From contig JACPPB010000005.1 in the NCBI GenBank assembly GCA_016191205.1, forward strand, positions 96,102-151,196: a stretch of 55,095 nucleotides of DNA, read 5' to 3'. Position 1 is the first letter of the stretch, and every line of letters begins with the position of its first letter. This DNA is from Gammaproteobacteria bacterium (GTDB taxonomy: Bacteria; Pseudomonadota; Gammaproteobacteria; Pseudomonadales; Porticoccaceae). A program made the position numbers and the translations under genes. Below the pieces are notes generated by a model that worked only from the letters and a program-made list of their open reading frames with translations, was not told where the DNA came from and ran no database searches. Shown piece by piece: positions 8,834 through 17,404 of the stretch.

Positions 8834-10015
8834 TTACAGTTCCACCCGGATCCGGTCGCGCATCGCCACCGCCTGCGCTTTCGCCGCGTCGATGGTCTGG
8901 CCGCGCGCGAGACAGACGCCCATGCGGCGCCGACCATTTACCGCAGGTTTTCCGAACAGACGCAACTGGGTGTCCGGCGCGCTGAGTGCCTCATCCAGAC
9001 CGGAAAACCGCACCCGGGTCGAGGTGCCTTCCACCAGCAGGGCGGCGGATGCGGCCGGCCCGTGCTGGACGATGTTCGGTATCGGCAGCCCGAGAATGGC
9101 CCGTACGTGCAGCGCAAACTGGGACAGATCCTGGGAGATGAGCGTCACCATCCCGGTATCGTGGGGGCGCGGCGATACCTCGCTGAAAATCACCGCGTCG
9201 CCGCGCACGAAAAACTCGACTCCGAACAGGCCCCAGCCGCCCAGCGCCTCGGTGACCTGCGCCGCCATGATCCGCGCGCGTTCGAGCGCGGTTTCCGACA
9301 TCGGCTGCGGCTGCCAGGACTCGCGGTAGTCGCCCTCCTCCTGGCGATGCCCGATGGGCGCACAAAAACTGGTGCCATCGCGGTGGCGCACGGTGAGCAA
9401 CGTGATTTCGTAATCGAAGGCGACGAAACCCTCGACGATCACCCGCCCAGCGCCCGCGCGCCCGCCGGCCTGGGCATAGTCCCAGGCCGCGGCGACATCC
9501 GCCGGATCGCGCACCAGGCTCTGCCCCTTGCCCGACGAACTCATGACGGGTTTCACCACGCACGGCAGACCGATGACAGCCACCGCCGCATCGAACTCGG
9601 CGCGGGTATCGGCAAACCGGTAAGGCGATGTCGGCAGACCCAGGGTTTCCGCCGCGAGCCGGCGGATGCCTTCGCGATTCATGGTCAGATGGGCGGCGCG
9701 TGCGCTCGGCACGACGTTGTACCCCTCGCTTTCCAGCGCCAGCAGGGTATCGGTGGCAATCGCCTCGATCTCGGGAACAATGTAGTGCGGCCGCTCGTGT
9801 TCGATCACCGCGCGCAGCGCGGTGCCATCGAGCATCGACAGCACATGAGAGCGATCCGCCACCTGCATGGCCGGCGCATTGGCGTAGCGGTCGAGCGCAA
9901 TCACTTCGCAGCCCAGGCGTTGCAGCTCGATGGCGACTTCCTTGCCCAGTTCACCCGCGCCGCACAGCAGCACACGCGTCGCCGTAGTGGAGAAGGGAGT
10001 ACCCAGGGTCGTCAT
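8834..10015 (-). CDS. purT: Formate-dependent phosphoribosylglycinamide formyltransferase
   Basis: Converts GAR, formate and ATP to FGAR in de novo purine synthesis, as a folate-independent alternative to PurN. The 393 residues have the ATP-grasp order: an N-terminal substrate domain ([26 protein letters not shown]), the central ATP-grasp with [13 protein letters not shown], and the metal-binding [15 protein letters not shown]. The sequence aligns nearly end to end with E. coli PurT. An in-frame ATG lies four codons upstream at 10027, but the second one (MTTLGTPF) matches the family start. It is transcribed alone, convergent toward the iron operon's promoter. Confidence 0.96.
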   Translation of the reverse strand: MTTLGTPFSTTATRVLLCGAGELGKEVAIELQRLGCEVIALDRYANAPAMQVADRSHVLSMLDGTALRAVIEHERPHYIVPEIEAIATDTLLALESEGYNVVPSARAAHLTMNREGIRRLAAETLGLPTSPYRFADTRAEFDAAVAVIGLPCVVKPVMSSSGKGQSLVRDPADVAAAWDYAQAGGRAGAGRVIVEGFVAFDYEITLLTVRHRDGTSFCAPIGHRQEEGDYRESWQPQPMSETALERARIMAAQVTEALGGWGLFGVEFFVRGDAVIFSEVSPRPHDTGMVTLISQDLSQFALHVRAILGLPIPNIVQHGPAASAALLVEGTSTRVRFSGLDEALSAPDTQLRLFGKPAVNGRRRMGVCLARGQTIDAAKAQAVAMRDRIRVEL

Positions 10016-10120
10016 GCGCGCCGCCATGTTTTATCCGGAAGCCGACATTATAAGAGGCGAACCGCCGTGCGGACCCGCCGCTGCTGGTAAAATGCCGATC
10101 CGCATCCCGCGACCGCGCCC

Positions 10121-11488
10121 ATGAAACCCGAACTGCTCTCGCCCGCCGGCAGCTACAAAAGCATGCGCTACGCCTTCGCCTATGGCGCCGACGCCGTCTA
10201 CGCCGGTCAGCCGCGCTACAGCCTGCGGGTGCGCAACAACGAGTTCAATCACCTCGACATCATGGCGGAAGCGGTTGCCGAAGCCCATCGCGGCGGCAAG
10301 CAGTTCTACGTCGCGAGCAACATTTCGCCCCACAACGACAAGGTGCGCACCTACCTGCGGGACATGGAGCCGGTGATCGCCATGGGCCCGGACGCCCTCA
10401 TCATGTCCGATCCGGGGCTGATCATGCTGGTACGCGAACGCTGGCCGGACATGCCGATCCACCTGTCGGTACAGGCCAACGCGGTCAACTACGCCACCGT
10501 GCGTTTCTGGCATCGGCAGGGCGTTACCCGGGTGATCCTCTCGCGCGAACTGTCGCTGGAGGAAATCGAAGAGATTCGCGACCAGTGCCCGCAGATGGAA
10601 CTCGAGGTCTTCGTGCATGGCGCGCTCTGCATAGCCTATTCCGGCCGCTGTCTGCTGTCGGGCTACATGAATCATCGCGACCCCAACCAGGGCGCCTGCA
10701 CCAACGCCTGCCGCTGGAAATACCAGGCCCACGAAGCCACCCAGACCGAGACCGGCGACATCATTCCGGTGCAACCGGTCGGCGCCTGGAACCCGGCCGA
10801 CGCGGCGCCCCAGGAAGCGGAAGAAAGCCCGCTCGTGCTGCTCCAGGAAGCCAGCCGCCCGGGCGAGCTGATGCCGGCCTACGAAGACGAGCACGGCACC
10901 TACATCATGAACTCCAAGGACCTGCGCGCCGTGCAGCACGTCCCGCGCATGGTGGAGATGGGCATCAAGTCCCTGAAAATCGAGGGCCGCACCAAATCCC
11001 ACTACTATGTCGCGCGCACTGCCCAGACCTATCGCCGCGCCATTGACGAGGCGGTCAACGGCGTGCCCTTCGACATGGGGCTGATGCGCGAGCTCGACCA
11101 CCTCGCCAACCGGGGCTACACCGAAGGCTTCTACCGGCGCCACGTCCCCGAGGCGTACCAGAACTACGATCAGGGCAACTCCGGCAACACCCAGCAGCAG
11201 TTCGTGGGCGACATCGCCGAACTCGACGCCGACCGCGGCTGGATCACCATCGAAGTCAAAAACCGCTTCGAGACCGGCGACCAACTGGAACTGATCACGC
11301 CGGCGGGCAATCGTACCTTCACGTTGAAGCACCTCGAAAATCTGCGCGGCGAAACCATCGCGGCAGCGCCGGGTTCGGGGCATCGTGTGCGCTTCCCGCT
11401 GCCCGAGGGCGGCTTGGGCAACGACGGCAGCGAGTTCGCGCTGCTGATGCGCCATCTCCCCGGCGCGCCGCCTGCCGCAGCCAAGTAA
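10121..11488 (+). CDS. trhP: Peptidase U32 family tRNA hydroxylation protein TrhP (YegQ)
   Basis: A 455-residue member of the U32 family. In E. coli, TrhP (YegQ) is needed for prephenate-dependent 5-hydroxyuridine formation at position 34 of tRNAs, so the peptidase name is historical. The N-terminus ELLSPAGSYKSMRYAFAYG is typical of the group. The U32 signature EVFVHGALC...GRCLLSG is at about residues 162-181, with Cys170 and Cys177; other family cysteines follow in GACTNACRW. The ATG is the first in frame. The downstream J-domain gene begins 18 bp later on the same strand and may be cotranscribed. Confidence 0.93.
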   Translation: MKPELLSPAGSYKSMRYAFAYGADAVYAGQPRYSLRVRNNEFNHLDIMAEAVAEAHRGGKQFYVASNISPHNDKVRTYLRDMEPVIAMGPDALIMSDPGLIMLVRERWPDMPIHLSVQANAVNYATVRFWHRQGVTRVILSRELSLEEIEEIRDQCPQMELEVFVHGALCIAYSGRCLLSGYMNHRDPNQGACTNACRWKYQAHEATQTETGDIIPVQPVGAWNPADAAPQEAEESPLVLLQEASRPGELMPAYEDEHGTYIMNSKDLRAVQHVPRMVEMGIKSLKIEGRTKSHYYVARTAQTYRRAIDEAVNGVPFDMGLMRELDHLANRGYTEGFYRRHVPEAYQNYDQGNSGNTQQQFVGDIAELDADRGWITIEVKNRFETGDQLELITPAGNRTFTLKHLENLRGETIAAAPGSGHRVRFPLPEGGLGNDGSEFALLMRHLPGAPPAAAK

Positions 11489-11506
11489 GGCGAAGACCTC
11501 CAGCGG

Positions 11507-12220
11507 ATGAGCAAGCTGCTGCTGATCCTGCTGGGCCTGGGCCTCTGGTACACCTGGCGGCACCGCAACCGCTTCCGCGCGCTGTCGCCGCAACAGCGCC
11601 GCGATCTGCTCTGGCGCAGTTTCTTCATCGGTTTTTTTGCACTGACGCTGGTGCTCGCCCTCAGCGGTCGCGTCCATTGGCTTGCCGCCGCGTTCGCCGC
11701 CCTGCCGCTGCTGGCACGGGCGCTGATCACCACGGCCGCGCAGGCATGGCCGCTGCTGCGCCTGTGGCATCGGGCCGGAGGCCCCAGGGTCGCGCCCCGC
11801 TTTCGCACTCCGATGCTCGAAGTGCGCATCGATCTGGCGACCGGTGCCATCGATGGCACCGTGACTGCGGGTCGGTTTGCCGGGCAAGCGCTGTCCGCGC
11901 TGACGCGCCAACAGTTGGAACAGTTGCGCGCCGAACTCGATCCAGGGGATCGCAAATCGCTGCTGCTGTTGAATGCCTATTTGGCGCGGCGTTTCGGCAG
12001 TGCAGAAACCGCAGGCAATGCCGGGGCACCGCCAACCTCCGACAGGCCCGGCGCCGACGAAGCCTGGCGCATCCTGGGCCTCAGCCCCGGCGCCAGTCGC
12101 GAAGACATCATCCAGGCCCACAAGCGGCTGCTGCAGAAACTCCACCCGGATCGCGGCGGCAACGATTATCTGGCGGCCAAGGTCAACGCGGCCAGGGACG
12201 AGCTGCTGGGATCGCGCTGA
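11507..12220 (+). CDS. Membrane-anchored J-domain protein
   Basis: A 237-residue protein with one hydrophobic segment at the extreme N-terminus (residues 3-15) and one or two more at about 37-75. A linker follows, and a C-terminal J domain (residues 185-236) contains the essential HPD tripeptide at 213-215. This is the TIM14/Pam18-like arrangement, with the J domain at the C-terminus on the cytoplasmic side. It is predicted to recruit and stimulate DnaK at the membrane. Clients are unknown. Confidence 0.85.
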   Translation: MSKLLLILLGLGLWYTWRHRNRFRALSPQQRRDLLWRSFFIGFFALTLVLALSGRVHWLAAAFAALPLLARALITTAAQAWPLLRLWHRAGGPRVAPRFRTPMLEVRIDLATGAIDGTVTAGRFAGQALSALTRQQLEQLRAELDPGDRKSLLLLNAYLARRFGSAETAGNAGAPPTSDRPGADEAWRILGLSPGASREDIIQAHKRLLQKLHPDRGGNDYLAAKVNAARDELLGSR

Positions 12221-12251
12221 GCCGCAACTGTGATCACCGCGCCCGGGCTCC

Positions 12252-12257
12252 TATAAT
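12252..12257 (+). promoter_or_regulatory. -10 box for tRNA-Arg
   Basis: A perfect TATAAT lies 21 bp before the mature 5' end of the tRNA, followed by the GC-rich discriminator CGCGGGCC typical of stringently controlled stable-RNA promoters. The -35 region is not obvious. Confidence 0.6.
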
Positions 12258-12277
12258 GCGCGGGCCAATCTCGTCCC

Positions 12278-12354
12278 GTCCCGGTGGCACAGCTGGATAG
12301 CGCGGCCCCCTCCTAAGGGGCAGGTCGGAGGTTCGAATCCTCTCCGGGACGCCA
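12278..12354 (+). tRNA. tRNA-Arg (anticodon CCU)
   Basis: The 77-nt cloverleaf has acceptor arms GTCCCGG / CCGGGAC, a discriminator G and an encoded CCA (12352-12354). The anticodon stem is GCCCC / GGGGC with loop CTCCTAA, giving anticodon CCT at 12312-12314, which reads the rare Arg codon AGG. The T arm carries GGTTCGAATCC. No integrated element is seen attached to its 3' end. Confidence 0.97.
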
Positions 12355-12582
12355 AATACCCTTCCGCAACCCGCGACACCGTCCCAGACCTGCGGACTTC
12401 CGCCGTCCGTGGCGATCGCGGAGCGCGTGCGCTGGTCAGCCTTAGTCCTGCTGCTTCTTTTTCTCCGCTGCCGACGCCGGCGCCAGCCCGGCGTTGATGG
12501 CGTTGATGGCGTCGCCGACGCATCCCACCGCGTGCCGCACAAGGAAAAGCCTTCCAACTTCTACCGCCGGTTAAAAATCCCC

Positions 12583-12620
12583 AAAAAAAACGCCATGCAA
12601 CCAGAGCGGTTGCATGGCGT
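12583..12620 (-). terminator. Rho-independent terminator of the subtilase gene
   Basis: A perfect 13-bp inverted repeat (ACGCCATGCAACC at 12590-12602, its complement at 12608-12620) with a 5-nt loop is followed on the minus strand by eight T residues. It lies 23 bp past the protease stop codon. Confidence 0.92.
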
Positions 12621-12642
12621 TCGGCGAGGCTTTTGGAATCGG

Positions 12643-15600
12643 CTATCTTCTGGTTCCCGATTTGATCCTCACCACTTTATAAGCGGTATTGTTTGCCGAT
12701 ACCGGATCAGCGGTCGCAGAGGCAACGCTCACCTTGTTGGTAATGTCACCTGTTACCCCTTTGGAGTCGACATAGAACTTGACAGTCCAGGTGGCGCCGT
12801 TCGCCAGCGTGCCTATGCTGCAGTTTATGTCGTGCGTCGGTTTGTCGTAAGCGCAAGCACCGTTGCCGGTATCGAACAGATAGACGATCTTCTTCGGATC
12901 CAGCGGCAGCTCATCCTTGATGGTCACGCTTTGCGCATCGGATGATCCCTTGTTGGTCACTACCACGGTATAAACAATCCGAGGTGCTGGATTGGATATA
13001 TCGAGCGCTGCGTCCTTGGTAATCGCAAGATCGGCTGCTGCGTTCACCAATGTATCGGCACTCGCCGTGTTATTGCCCGGGACTTCATCCGTGGCCGAAG
13101 AAGATGCCGCGGCAGTGTTGGTCAGATGGGTTTCCTGTTGCACGTCCGCGTTCACATGAACCTTGACGATGACCCGCACGCTTTGTCCCGGACTCAAGTC
13201 ATTCAAGTCGCACGACAAAGGATTCGAGCCCAGCATCGAACAGGTGCCGGTACCTCCGGATACGGTGTATCCGGCGAATGTCACGCCGCCCGGCAATGTA
13301 TCCTGCATAACCACATTGCGCGCGGTCGAGGGGCCGGCATTGCTGACGAGGATGTCATAAGTAAGGTCCTGGCCGGCGATCACCGGGTCCGGGCTATCGG
13401 TCTTGGTAATCTGGATATCCGCCTTGCTGACAACGTCAACAGTGGCGGTGGCCAAATTGTTGGCATTGTTGCTGTCGTAGGATTCGCCAGCGACGCTACC
13501 GTTATTGAGCAGCGAGCCTTGCACATCCGGGTTGACGGTAACGACTACCGTCATGGTTTTTTCTGTACCCACAGGCAAACCATCGAAAGTGCAGGTTGCC
13601 GGTTGCGCGGCGTCGCCCGGCACACCGGGGTTGCAGGTGCCCCCCACGGCAGCGACAGATTTGACCGTCACGCCCGCGGGCAAGGTATCCTTGACCACGA
13701 CATTCGTCGCCTTCGAGGGACCCCAGTTCTTCGCGGTAAGCGTGTACGTCACGTCTGTCCCCGCGGTAACCGGCGACGGTGGCGATGCGGTCTTGGTCAA
13801 CGAAAGATCGGCGACGCCTTTTACGTGGACGCCGTCATGGGCTGCGAGGTTGGTATTGTTGTTGTTGGCGGCGTTCGGGTCCTGAGAAAGAGTGGTCGCC
13901 GTCGCCTGATCGTCGATGTCCATGGTTTCATTGGCGGTCAAGTTTACCTGGACCTGAACGCTCTCACCCACTTTCAAGCTGCCCAGTCCGCAGGTCACTA
14001 CCTTGTCGGCGGTTGTTTCGGTGCAGCTGACACCCGCAGGCGCAACAATCGACGTGATGCTGAAAGCACCGTCGCTGACATGGGTATCGATCAACTGCAC
14101 CGACAGCGCCGGATCGGGACCATTATTGACGACGGTGATATAGCATTTTGCTGTCCCCCCCGCCAAAACATAACTATCCAGATCGGGTTTGCAGTCCTTG
14201 GACACCGAGATGTCGGCGGTCAGCAAACTGCCGGCGGCCACATCGAGTTGCAACCGGGGTTTGGTCCAGCCCGCGTAGTTCTCTGTGGTGGAAGCAGGGT
14301 TCATGGGAGTACGGGTATCCGTCACCGGGACGCCGGTAGTCTTGAGCAGGGTTTCTATATCGTCGATACTCATGGACGGCTTGATGCCGCGGATCATGGC
14401 AAACGCACCCGTCACCTGCGGCGTGGCCATCGAAGTTCCCCACCACCCGGTGCCCTCGGCATCATCCGGAATCGAAGAGTCCACTTTGGCGCCGACCGCC
14501 AGCAAATCGACCAGGTTGCTCATGTTGTGCACAACCGAATCGAAGGGAAGCGTATCGGTGTCCGTTACCGAGCCGACGGTAACCGCGGAAGAGATGCATC
14601 CCGGCGCGCCGATTGTGTTGGTCCAGCCGTCATTGCCCGCCGCAATGTCGGTCGCGATGCCGTTCGACCGCAAGTTGTCGATTGGAGTTTTGCGTGCATC
14701 ACCGTCGCAAGCAAACTCGTGTTCGCCGCCCCCCAGGCTCATGTTGATCGATGCAATCGTCCAGGTGTTGCGCAGCGTGGTATTGACGTAATTGAGGGCG
14801 CTGATCTGATCGGAATCGTAAGTCCGAACGCACGGCGCATCGCCCGGGTCCCCGCCGCAATCGCTGTCACTGTTCAACCGCGTGAATACCTGAATGGCGA
14901 TGATATCGGCTTCCGGTGCCACGCCGTTGTAGCTCCTCCAGGTACCGCCCTGTCCGGCCGCAATTCCGGCCACATGGGTGCCGTGATCGCACAGGTGACC
15001 GCCAGTACTGAGACATTGCGCCGTCATGGCATCCGCTGAGCCGGGACCGGTTTCGCTGTTGCCGCCGCCAGGACACAGCGTATTTCCACTACCAGAGCCG
15101 CCCGCATTCGACCAGCACGCTTCCCATTTCACCCGGTTGCCGAAAAACGGGTGATCGGCGTCGATACCGGTGTCCAGAATCACCACCGTCTGGCCAGCAC
15201 CGCCCAATCCTCCCGCCCAGGTCACATCGGACCCGATCAGGGCGGCGGTACTGGCCAGATTAGGGGCCGAGAGCGAATCCTCCTGGATGGACGACACCAA
15301 CGGCGAGTTGGATAAATGTTCCAAAGCCTCCGCATCGACCTTTAACGCCATATAGGGCACGGAGTCCCAGTCGCTGTAGGCGTGCGCGTTGCGTCCGCGC
15401 AAATCGGCCAGCAGCGCCTCGCGGGCGGCCACGATCGAGCGCCGCTGCAAGGCGACGTCCGCGGGACCATGAAGTTCTCCCTCCGGCCGGAAGGCCCGGC
15501 CGGGCGCGCTGAGCCCGACGATGACCAGAACCTGACCTTCTCGCTGCGCTTTTGCCTTGAGCGCCGCGACGTCATATTTGGGGTCGGCGCGATGTTGCGC

Positions 15601-15732
15601 ATTGAGTTGGCCCGATTGTGCTTGCGCAAACGATAATGGCGGGCTCGCCAAACAGGCCAGGGCAACGCTGGCAATCGCCAACAGTCCCCGGCGGATGAGT
15701 CGTCTGTTTCCTGGGCTCGATTGTCTGATCAT
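12643..15732 (-). CDS. Secreted S8 (subtilisin-like) serine protease with DUF11 repeats
   Basis: A 1029-residue exported protease. The signal peptide runs from Met1 to about Ala38. A propeptide-like segment (about 50-160) precedes the catalytic domain, which shows Asp187 in ILDTGID, His250 in DHGTHVAG, the oxyanion Asn367 in AAGNDG and Ser434 in GTSMATP, so it looks active. Four DUF11-type Ig-like repeats follow from about residue 505, each with the NxGPs/TVVNxG pattern. No LPXTG, PEP-CTERM or Por-type sorting signal is seen at the C-terminus. The start at 15732 is supported by AGGAG about 10 nt upstream; the frame is open 31 codons further but without a ribosome site. The 5' leader carries a riboswitch-like element shared with the gene starting at 18844. 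Confidence 0.93.
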   Translation of the reverse strand: MIRQSSPGNRRLIRRGLLAIASVALACLASPPLSFAQAQSGQLNAQHRADPKYDVAALKAKAQREGQVLVIVGLSAPGRAFRPEGELHGPADVALQRRSIVAAREALLADLRGRNAHAYSDWDSVPYMALKVDAEALEHLSNSPLVSSIQEDSLSAPNLASTAALIGSDVTWAGGLGGAGQTVVILDTGIDADHPFFGNRVKWEACWSNAGGSGSGNTLCPGGGNSETGPGSADAMTAQCLSTGGHLCDHGTHVAGIAAGQGGTWRSYNGVAPEADIIAIQVFTRLNSDSDCGGDPGDAPCVRTYDSDQISALNYVNTTLRNTWTIASINMSLGGGEHEFACDGDARKTPIDNLRSNGIATDIAAGNDGWTNTIGAPGCISSAVTVGSVTDTDTLPFDSVVHNMSNLVDLLAVGAKVDSSIPDDAEGTGWWGTSMATPQVTGAFAMIRGIKPSMSIDDIETLLKTTGVPVTDTRTPMNPASTTENYAGWTKPRLQLDVAAGSLLTADISVSKDCKPDLDSYVLAGGTAKCYITVVNNGPDPALSVQLIDTHVSDGAFSITSIVAPAGVSCTETTADKVVTCGLGSLKVGESVQVQVNLTANETMDIDDQATATTLSQDPNAANNNNTNLAAHDGVHVKGVADLSLTKTASPPSPVTAGTDVTYTLTAKNWGPSKATNVVVKDTLPAGVTVKSVAAVGGTCNPGVPGDAAQPATCTFDGLPVGTEKTMTVVVTVNPDVQGSLLNNGSVAGESYDSNNANNLATATVDVVSKADIQITKTDSPDPVIAGQDLTYDILVSNAGPSTARNVVMQDTLPGGVTFAGYTVSGGTGTCSMLGSNPLSCDLNDLSPGQSVRVIVKVHVNADVQQETHLTNTAAASSSATDEVPGNNTASADTLVNAAADLAITKDAALDISNPAPRIVYTVVVTNKGSSDAQSVTIKDELPLDPKKIVYLFDTGNGACAYDKPTHDINCSIGTLANGATWTVKFYVDSKGVTGDITNKVSVASATADPVSANNTAYKVVRIKSGTRR

Positions 15733-15993
15733 TATGTTGCACTCCTGTGTTGTGTTGCGCTCGTTGCGCCGAGGGCAGAAGGCCGCGCGGCGCCTCTTCA
15801 GGGACCGGCAGCTGCCGGCCATCACCGACGGGAAACACAGGGACTGCGATCACGGCGAACACGACTCAAGCAGAGTCAGAGCGCGCAGCGCGATCCAAAA
15901 ACAGCGGAGGGTTGAAACGGCGGAAGAAAAGTCTTGCTTGCTGCCATCCGCCGAACGACACCCCCGACTGTCGATCCCGCGACAACCCGTCGG
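15733..15993 (-). promoter_or_regulatory. Conserved 5' leader of the subtilase gene, downstream of the aptamer-like element
   Basis: This 260-nt stretch is collinear and clearly homologous with 18845-19103 upstream of the second secreted-protein gene. Shared blocks in minus-strand order are: a hairpin at 15964-15993 (CCGAC and TGTCG arms), a CCGCCGTTTCAACCC block, CCCTGTGTTTCCCGT (near 15835), and the small hairpin CCGGC-AGCT-GCCGG. The sequence between these blocks is less conserved. No open frame is shared, so it is probably an untranslated leader or expression platform rather than a gene. Confidence 0.6.
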
Positions 15994-15996
15994 TGC

Positions 15997-16123
15997 TTTT
16001 CGGTGGCCAGGCTATTCCAGCGCTAACGCAGTGCAGCCGGAATCCTTGGCTTTGCGTGGTCCGCTATCGAACGAAGGAGAAACGCATCAAGGAGAAACGC
16101 ATCCTGCGGACCTTGCCTTTTCG
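15997..16123 (-). promoter_or_regulatory. Candidate GEMM/cyclic-di-GMP-I-like riboswitch, copy 1 (subtilase leader)
   Basis: Read on the minus strand, the element has the order AAAAGGCAA, helix GGTCCGC/GCGGACC (arms at 16106-16112 and 16058-16064), ACGCAAAGCCAAGG, helix TTCCGG/CTGGAA, then AATAGCC-TGGCCACCGA. GEMM-I RNAs have GGCAA, a hairpin, ACGCAAAGCC-nnnGG, a hairpin, then GATAGC-GGGTTGCCGA. The middle block is an excellent match. The first hairpin has a 41-nt loop instead of a GNRA tetraloop, including a perfect 15-bp tandem duplication (16074-16088, 16089-16103). Class membership is inferred by eye; the ligand could be c-di-GMP, cGAMP or another molecule. Confidence 0.55.
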
Positions 16124-16393
16124 AAGCCCGTTCAGATTGCGCGCGTTTTATAGGGCCGGTCAAGCGGGCCCGCGGGCACGCCAGGCACTCCCCGGCGGGA
16201 GACGGCGCGCGACCATCACAACAAGCTGCACAAGCTCACGGCTTCAATGAATTGAATTGAAAGCACTAAAAATTTGCATGGCAACGTCGAAATCCTGAAA
16301 TACAGGCCTGGATGACGGCAATGTTACCGACCAACGGCAATTTTTTCCGACCGAACGGTAGTAGCAGATAGCGCGGAACCCATGGCAACGGGG
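16124..16393. other. Promoter-side intergenic region of the subtilase gene
   Basis: This holds no gene. It should contain the promoter of the subtilase transcript, since the leader continues from 16123. A TATAAA lies near 16150 on the minus strand, but I cannot pair it with a good -35. The phased repeat at 16312-16358 is annotated separately. Confidence 0.4.
16312..16358 (-). promoter_or_regulatory. Phased CCGT(T) repeats, copy 1 (putative activator site)
   Basis: Three CCGT units occur on the minus strand. On the plus strand their ACGG ends are at 16318, 16337 and 16358, spaced 19 and 21 bp, and the two outer units extend to TTACCGACCAACGG and TTCCGACCGAACGG. The identical 19/21 spacing recurs at 19384-19430. 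Spacing near two helical turns is typical of tandem sites for one regulator; the regulator is unknown. Confidence 0.5.
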
Positions 16394-16542
16394 TTAGCAG
16401 CTTGTTGAAAAACGTCGCGAGGTGGCCAGATGCGAGGCGCACGGCGCGCAGCGACCGAGACAAATCAAGTAGATAGGCGAGGGAGCGAGCACCGCGCAAC
16501 GAAGCAGGTGGCTGCCGCAGTAGTTTTTCAACAAGCTGTTAA
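16394..16542. mobile_element. 149-bp MITE-like element with 20-bp terminal inverted repeats
   Basis: The left end TTAGCAGCTTGTTGAAAAAC (16394-16413) and the right end (16523-16542) are inverted repeats matching at 19 of 20 positions. There is no coding capacity inside. The same end sequence, TTG(T/C)TGAAAAACGTCGCGA, recurs in the 76-bp element at 47010-47085, so this is a dispersed non-autonomous family in this genome. Target-site duplications are not evident. Confidence 0.65.
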
Positions 16543-16719
16543 AGCAGGACACCGTAGTGCAACCACATCGCCAGCCCCCCTGCCCAGTCGCTGAAAAATC
16601 GTTGTGAGGACGGCCGAACGCGCGGCGACCAAAATTGATCCGGCCTTCGGCCTGGGCGCGCGGACCGCGCACCCGCCGAAGGCCGACACAACAACTTTAA
16701 CACCCACCCACGCCCTCGC
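16543..16719. other. Intergenic remnant with short hairpins, no gene seen
   Basis: It contains small GC-rich hairpins (CCGGCCTTCGGCCTGG and GCGCGGACCGCGC) and an imperfect GTTGTG/CACAAC inverted repeat, but no open frame with a start and ribosome site. It lies between the MITE-like element and the end of the DsbA-family pseudogene. Confidence 0.4.
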
Positions 16720-17294
16720 TCAGGGCTTGGCCTTGGCCGGCGCCAGCACGGCGTCGATGGCGCCGCTGAACACAGGATAGGCGACGGCGCCCGGAATGCG
16801 CGCGGTCAGGCGCACCTTGCCGGGACTGCCGGGCTCCGCGGTACCCAGGAAAAAGGTCGGCGTGCCAGTCACCCCGAGTTTGGCGCCCAGTTCCATGTCG
16901 GCTGCCAACCGGGCCTTGTCTTTCTCATCATCCAGACAGGCCGCGAATTGTCCGGCATCCAGGCCCAGCTTGGCGCCGTGGGCCTTGAAGGTTTCGGCGG
17001 TGGCATCGCGGAAATTGGCGAACAGCAGATCGTGCATCTCCCAGTACTTGCCCTGGTCCTGGGCGCACAGGGCGGCGTGGGAGGCGCGCGCCGCTTCCGG
17101 GTGGAGGCTCGCGATCGGGAATTCCTTCATCGCAAACTTGATCTTGCCGGTATCCACGTAGTTTTTGAGGATGTCCGGCAACACCTGCACCGCGTGGCGG
17201 CGGTTCAGCCATGCGCCGTCACTTCACGATAGGTCCATTGCCAGTGACTTTATGGCGCTCCTCGGGCGCGATCGGGCCGAGCGCAAAGGACTTT
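16720..17294 (-). pseudogene. DsbA-family thioredoxin-fold protein, active site lost
   Basis: The open part (GTG at 17190 to stop at 16720, 156 codons) is the C-terminal two-thirds of a DsbA/Com1-like oxidoreductase: the helical insert from RHAVQVLPDIL on and the cis-Pro motif GVTGTPTFFLG. The N-terminal strand and CXXC helix are missing. Upstream on the minus strand a different frame reads PEERHKVTGNGPIVK and then hits TGA at about 17224. The join to the remaining frame skips the stretch where a family member would have its CXXC. This looks like an internal deletion plus frameshift. A functional truncated protein from GTG 17190 is possible but would lack redox cysteines. Confidence 0.65.
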
Positions 17295-17327
17295 CACTTC
17301 CAAGCAGGGGTCTTGCGGGGCGCACCG

Positions 17328-17359
17328 AAAAAAAAGCCCCGCTCATTGAGCGGGGCTTT
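17328..17359 (-). terminator. Rho-independent terminator of the SdrD-B-like secreted protein gene
   Basis: A perfect 12-bp stem AAAGCCCCGCTC / GAGCGGGGCTTT with a 3-nt loop runs into eight T residues on the minus strand. It lies 45 bp past the stop codon at 17405. Confidence 0.93.
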
Positions 17360-17404
17360 GGTAGGGCACCAAAATCGAAGTGCCGTCGAACGCCTGTTCA
17401 GCCG

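Noticed and set aside
12234..12557. Minus-strand open frame through the tRNA-Arg gene
   Set aside because: Its RRGFEPPTCPLGG-like segment is the usual false translation of a tRNA T-arm region; the tRNA is certain.
16074..16103. Tandem 15-bp repeat considered as a CRISPR or VNTR array
   Set aside because: There are only two units without spacers, located inside a hairpin loop.
16158..16163. TTGACC on the minus strand as the -35 of the subtilase promoter
   Set aside because: The only nearby -10-like TATAAA is 5 bp away, an impossible spacing.
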